DNA of 8,566 nucleotides, taken from assembly GCA_902803365.1 (NCBI GenBank), contig CADCPU010000013.1, positions 1 to 8,566 on the forward strand, written 5' to 3'. Source of the DNA: Oscillospiraceae bacterium. GTDB taxonomy: Bacteria > Bacillota_A > Clostridia > Saccharofermentanales > Saccharofermentanaceae. The notes under the pieces are model-generated. The model was not told where the DNA came from and searched no databases. It saw nothing but the letters and a program-made list of their open reading frames with translations. A program made the translations under genes and the position numbers. Positions 7,639-8,566 of this stretch are shown here, in pieces. Every line of letters begins with the position of its first letter. Positions within the stretch are counted from its first letter, which is position 1.

Positions 7639-7692
7639 GAGATTCGCCTCCAAGGTCTTCGGACCAAGGAGGCGAGTTTCTTTTATTTGTAG
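7639..7692 (+). terminator. Intrinsic terminator of the glnN-amt-asnB-pyrG operon
   Basis: CGCCTCC (7645-7651) pairs with GGAGGCG (7668-7674). Inside, after a symmetric AA/AA internal loop, GGTC pairs with GACC around a stable TTCG tetraloop (7658-7661). The stem extends outward with wobbles (7639-7644 with 7675-7680). The T-rich run from 7677 follows it, TTTCTTTTATTTG, which makes a strong rightward terminator. The T run overlaps the stop codon of the convergent leftward gene. Read leftward the same stem forms but is followed only by a mixed T/C stretch, so it may act weakly in that direction too. Confidence 0.88.
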
Positions 7693-8566
7693 TTTTCTTC
7701 AATATAGAGTCGATATCGATCGGTCAAAGAATCAGCGATCATATCATTACTCCTGCTTTGGAGATATTTGGAGTTTATCTCATCAAAGATGATGTTAAAT
7801 ATTCCCCAATCAATAGTAGCCACCGTATCCGCAGAATCGATCATAGCCGTAAACCCTTCTATGTCACTGACCGATACCTCGTCATATGCTTTCATAAACG
7901 AATATTCCGGATGCTCTTTTATAGCATCATGATCTGCAGCACACTGATTATACTCGTCCAGGATCCGTGCATTTACAGGCAAGCCTCCTCCTATCGCGAT
8001 ATTCCTTTGCACATATTCATCAAGCGTTAACGATATAAACTCCCAGGCTGCATCCTTCTCCTTACAAGACGATGATATACCCAAGCTTCCATGAGGATCG
8101 ATAACATGCGCAGAACCTTCATAAGAAGGAAAACCTACATAGTTGATCTTATCTCCTACGATATCTTTAATATATGAATACGAATAGATATTATTCATGT
8201 TCAACTGTACAAGAAGAAAGGCATCTGACTCCAGTGATTTTTCCGAAGCAAACAGGCTCTTCTGATAATCGGTAGGCACACCGAATTCATATGCATAGTC
8301 AAGAATGCTCTTCATCTGATCCGAAGAGATAACACTCCCCTTACCCAGTGTTTCTTCAACTTCATATCTTATTGCCATATCCACGATATCATAAGAACAT
8401 AGCTCACAGTATAACGGGATATCATGAGATCCTGCAACGGAAGCAGCTTTTGAGATATCGACTTCATTATCCGCACCGAAGTATTCTTCTTTCCCGTAAA
8501 AGCCCATCAAAGCATACGAAGAAAAGATCTGATAACATCCGTCGTTGCGAAGCATAAGATCTCTGA
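7683..8566 (-). CDS. Extracellular solute-binding protein, C-terminal part (partial)
   Basis: The last 293 codons of a leftward gene are visible. The frame is open to the right edge, with three sense codons before the first in-window ATG (8555), so the true start, and any lipoprotein signal peptide, lies outside. The protein resembles the C-terminal lobe of ABC-transporter substrate-binding lipoproteins of Clostridia. Visible features include YVGFPSYEGSAHVIDP, then LGISSSCKEKDAAWEFISLTL (a typical segment where an added helix follows KDAAWEF), GGGLPVNARIL, and a C-terminal helix DWGIFNIIFDEINSKYL followed by a DRYRLYIEENYK tail. Such proteins capture sugars or other small solutes outside the membrane; the ligand cannot be told. 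It converges on pyrG and shares the terminator region, so it is not part of the nitrogen operon. Its codon use is more AT-rich and less biased than that of the operon genes, consistent with lower expression. Confidence 0.78.
   Translation of the reverse strand, partial: RDLMLRNDGCYQIFSSYALMGFYGKEEYFGADNEVDISKAASVAGSHDIPLYCELCSYDIVDMAIRYEVEETLGKGSVISSDQMKSILDYAYEFGVPTDYQKSLFASEKSLESDAFLLVQLNMNNIYSYSYIKDIVGDKINYVGFPSYEGSAHVIDPHGSLGISSSCKEKDAAWEFISLTLDEYVQRNIAIGGGLPVNARILDEYNQCAADHDAIKEHPEYSFMKAYDEVSVSDIEGFTAMIDSADTVATIDWGIFNIIFDEINSKYLQSRSNDMIADSLTDRYRLYIEENYK

Overview
The window comes from a Gram-positive anaerobe, most likely a gut or rumen member of the Clostridia (Eubacteriales). The evidence is a type III glutamine synthetase, an ammonium transporter carrying a fused PII domain, AGGAGG-like ribosome binding sites, and a moderately GC-balanced genome with a strong CTC/ATC/GGT codon bias in the operon genes. 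The genus cannot be fixed from the sequence.

Layout. At 1-161 is the first part of a leftward gene, cut by the window edge; its fold pattern resembles the pseudo-receiver domain of ANTAR-type regulators. At 162-444 is a divergent control region. It holds repeated TGCAAAA elements, a near-consensus sigma-A promoter (323-351), and a short leader with a 46-nt hairpin. From 445 to 7608 four rightward genes lie head to tail: glnN (glutamine synthetase III), amt with a C-terminal PII domain, asnB (glutamine-dependent asparagine synthase) and pyrG (CTP synthase). Gaps are 18, 87 and 21 nt. The 87-nt gap between amt and asnB holds a long hairpin. A strong terminator with a UUCG loop (7639-7692) closes the operon. 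From 7683 to the right edge a convergent leftward gene encodes the C-terminal part of an extracellular solute-binding protein.

How it fits together. Amt brings in ammonium and its tethered PII domain probably gates it. GlnN fixes the ammonium as glutamine. AsnB and PyrG both spend glutamine amide nitrogen, making asparagine and CTP. The operon therefore couples ammonium capture to two glutamine-consuming amidotransferases. The most interesting points are a PII domain that has lost the uridylylation tyrosine, a divergent candidate ANTAR regulator next to a structured glnN leader, an anti-Shine-Dalgarno sequence in that leader hairpin, and the repeated TGCAAAA elements in the shared intergenic region. 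No mobile element, CRISPR array, tRNA or rRNA was seen.
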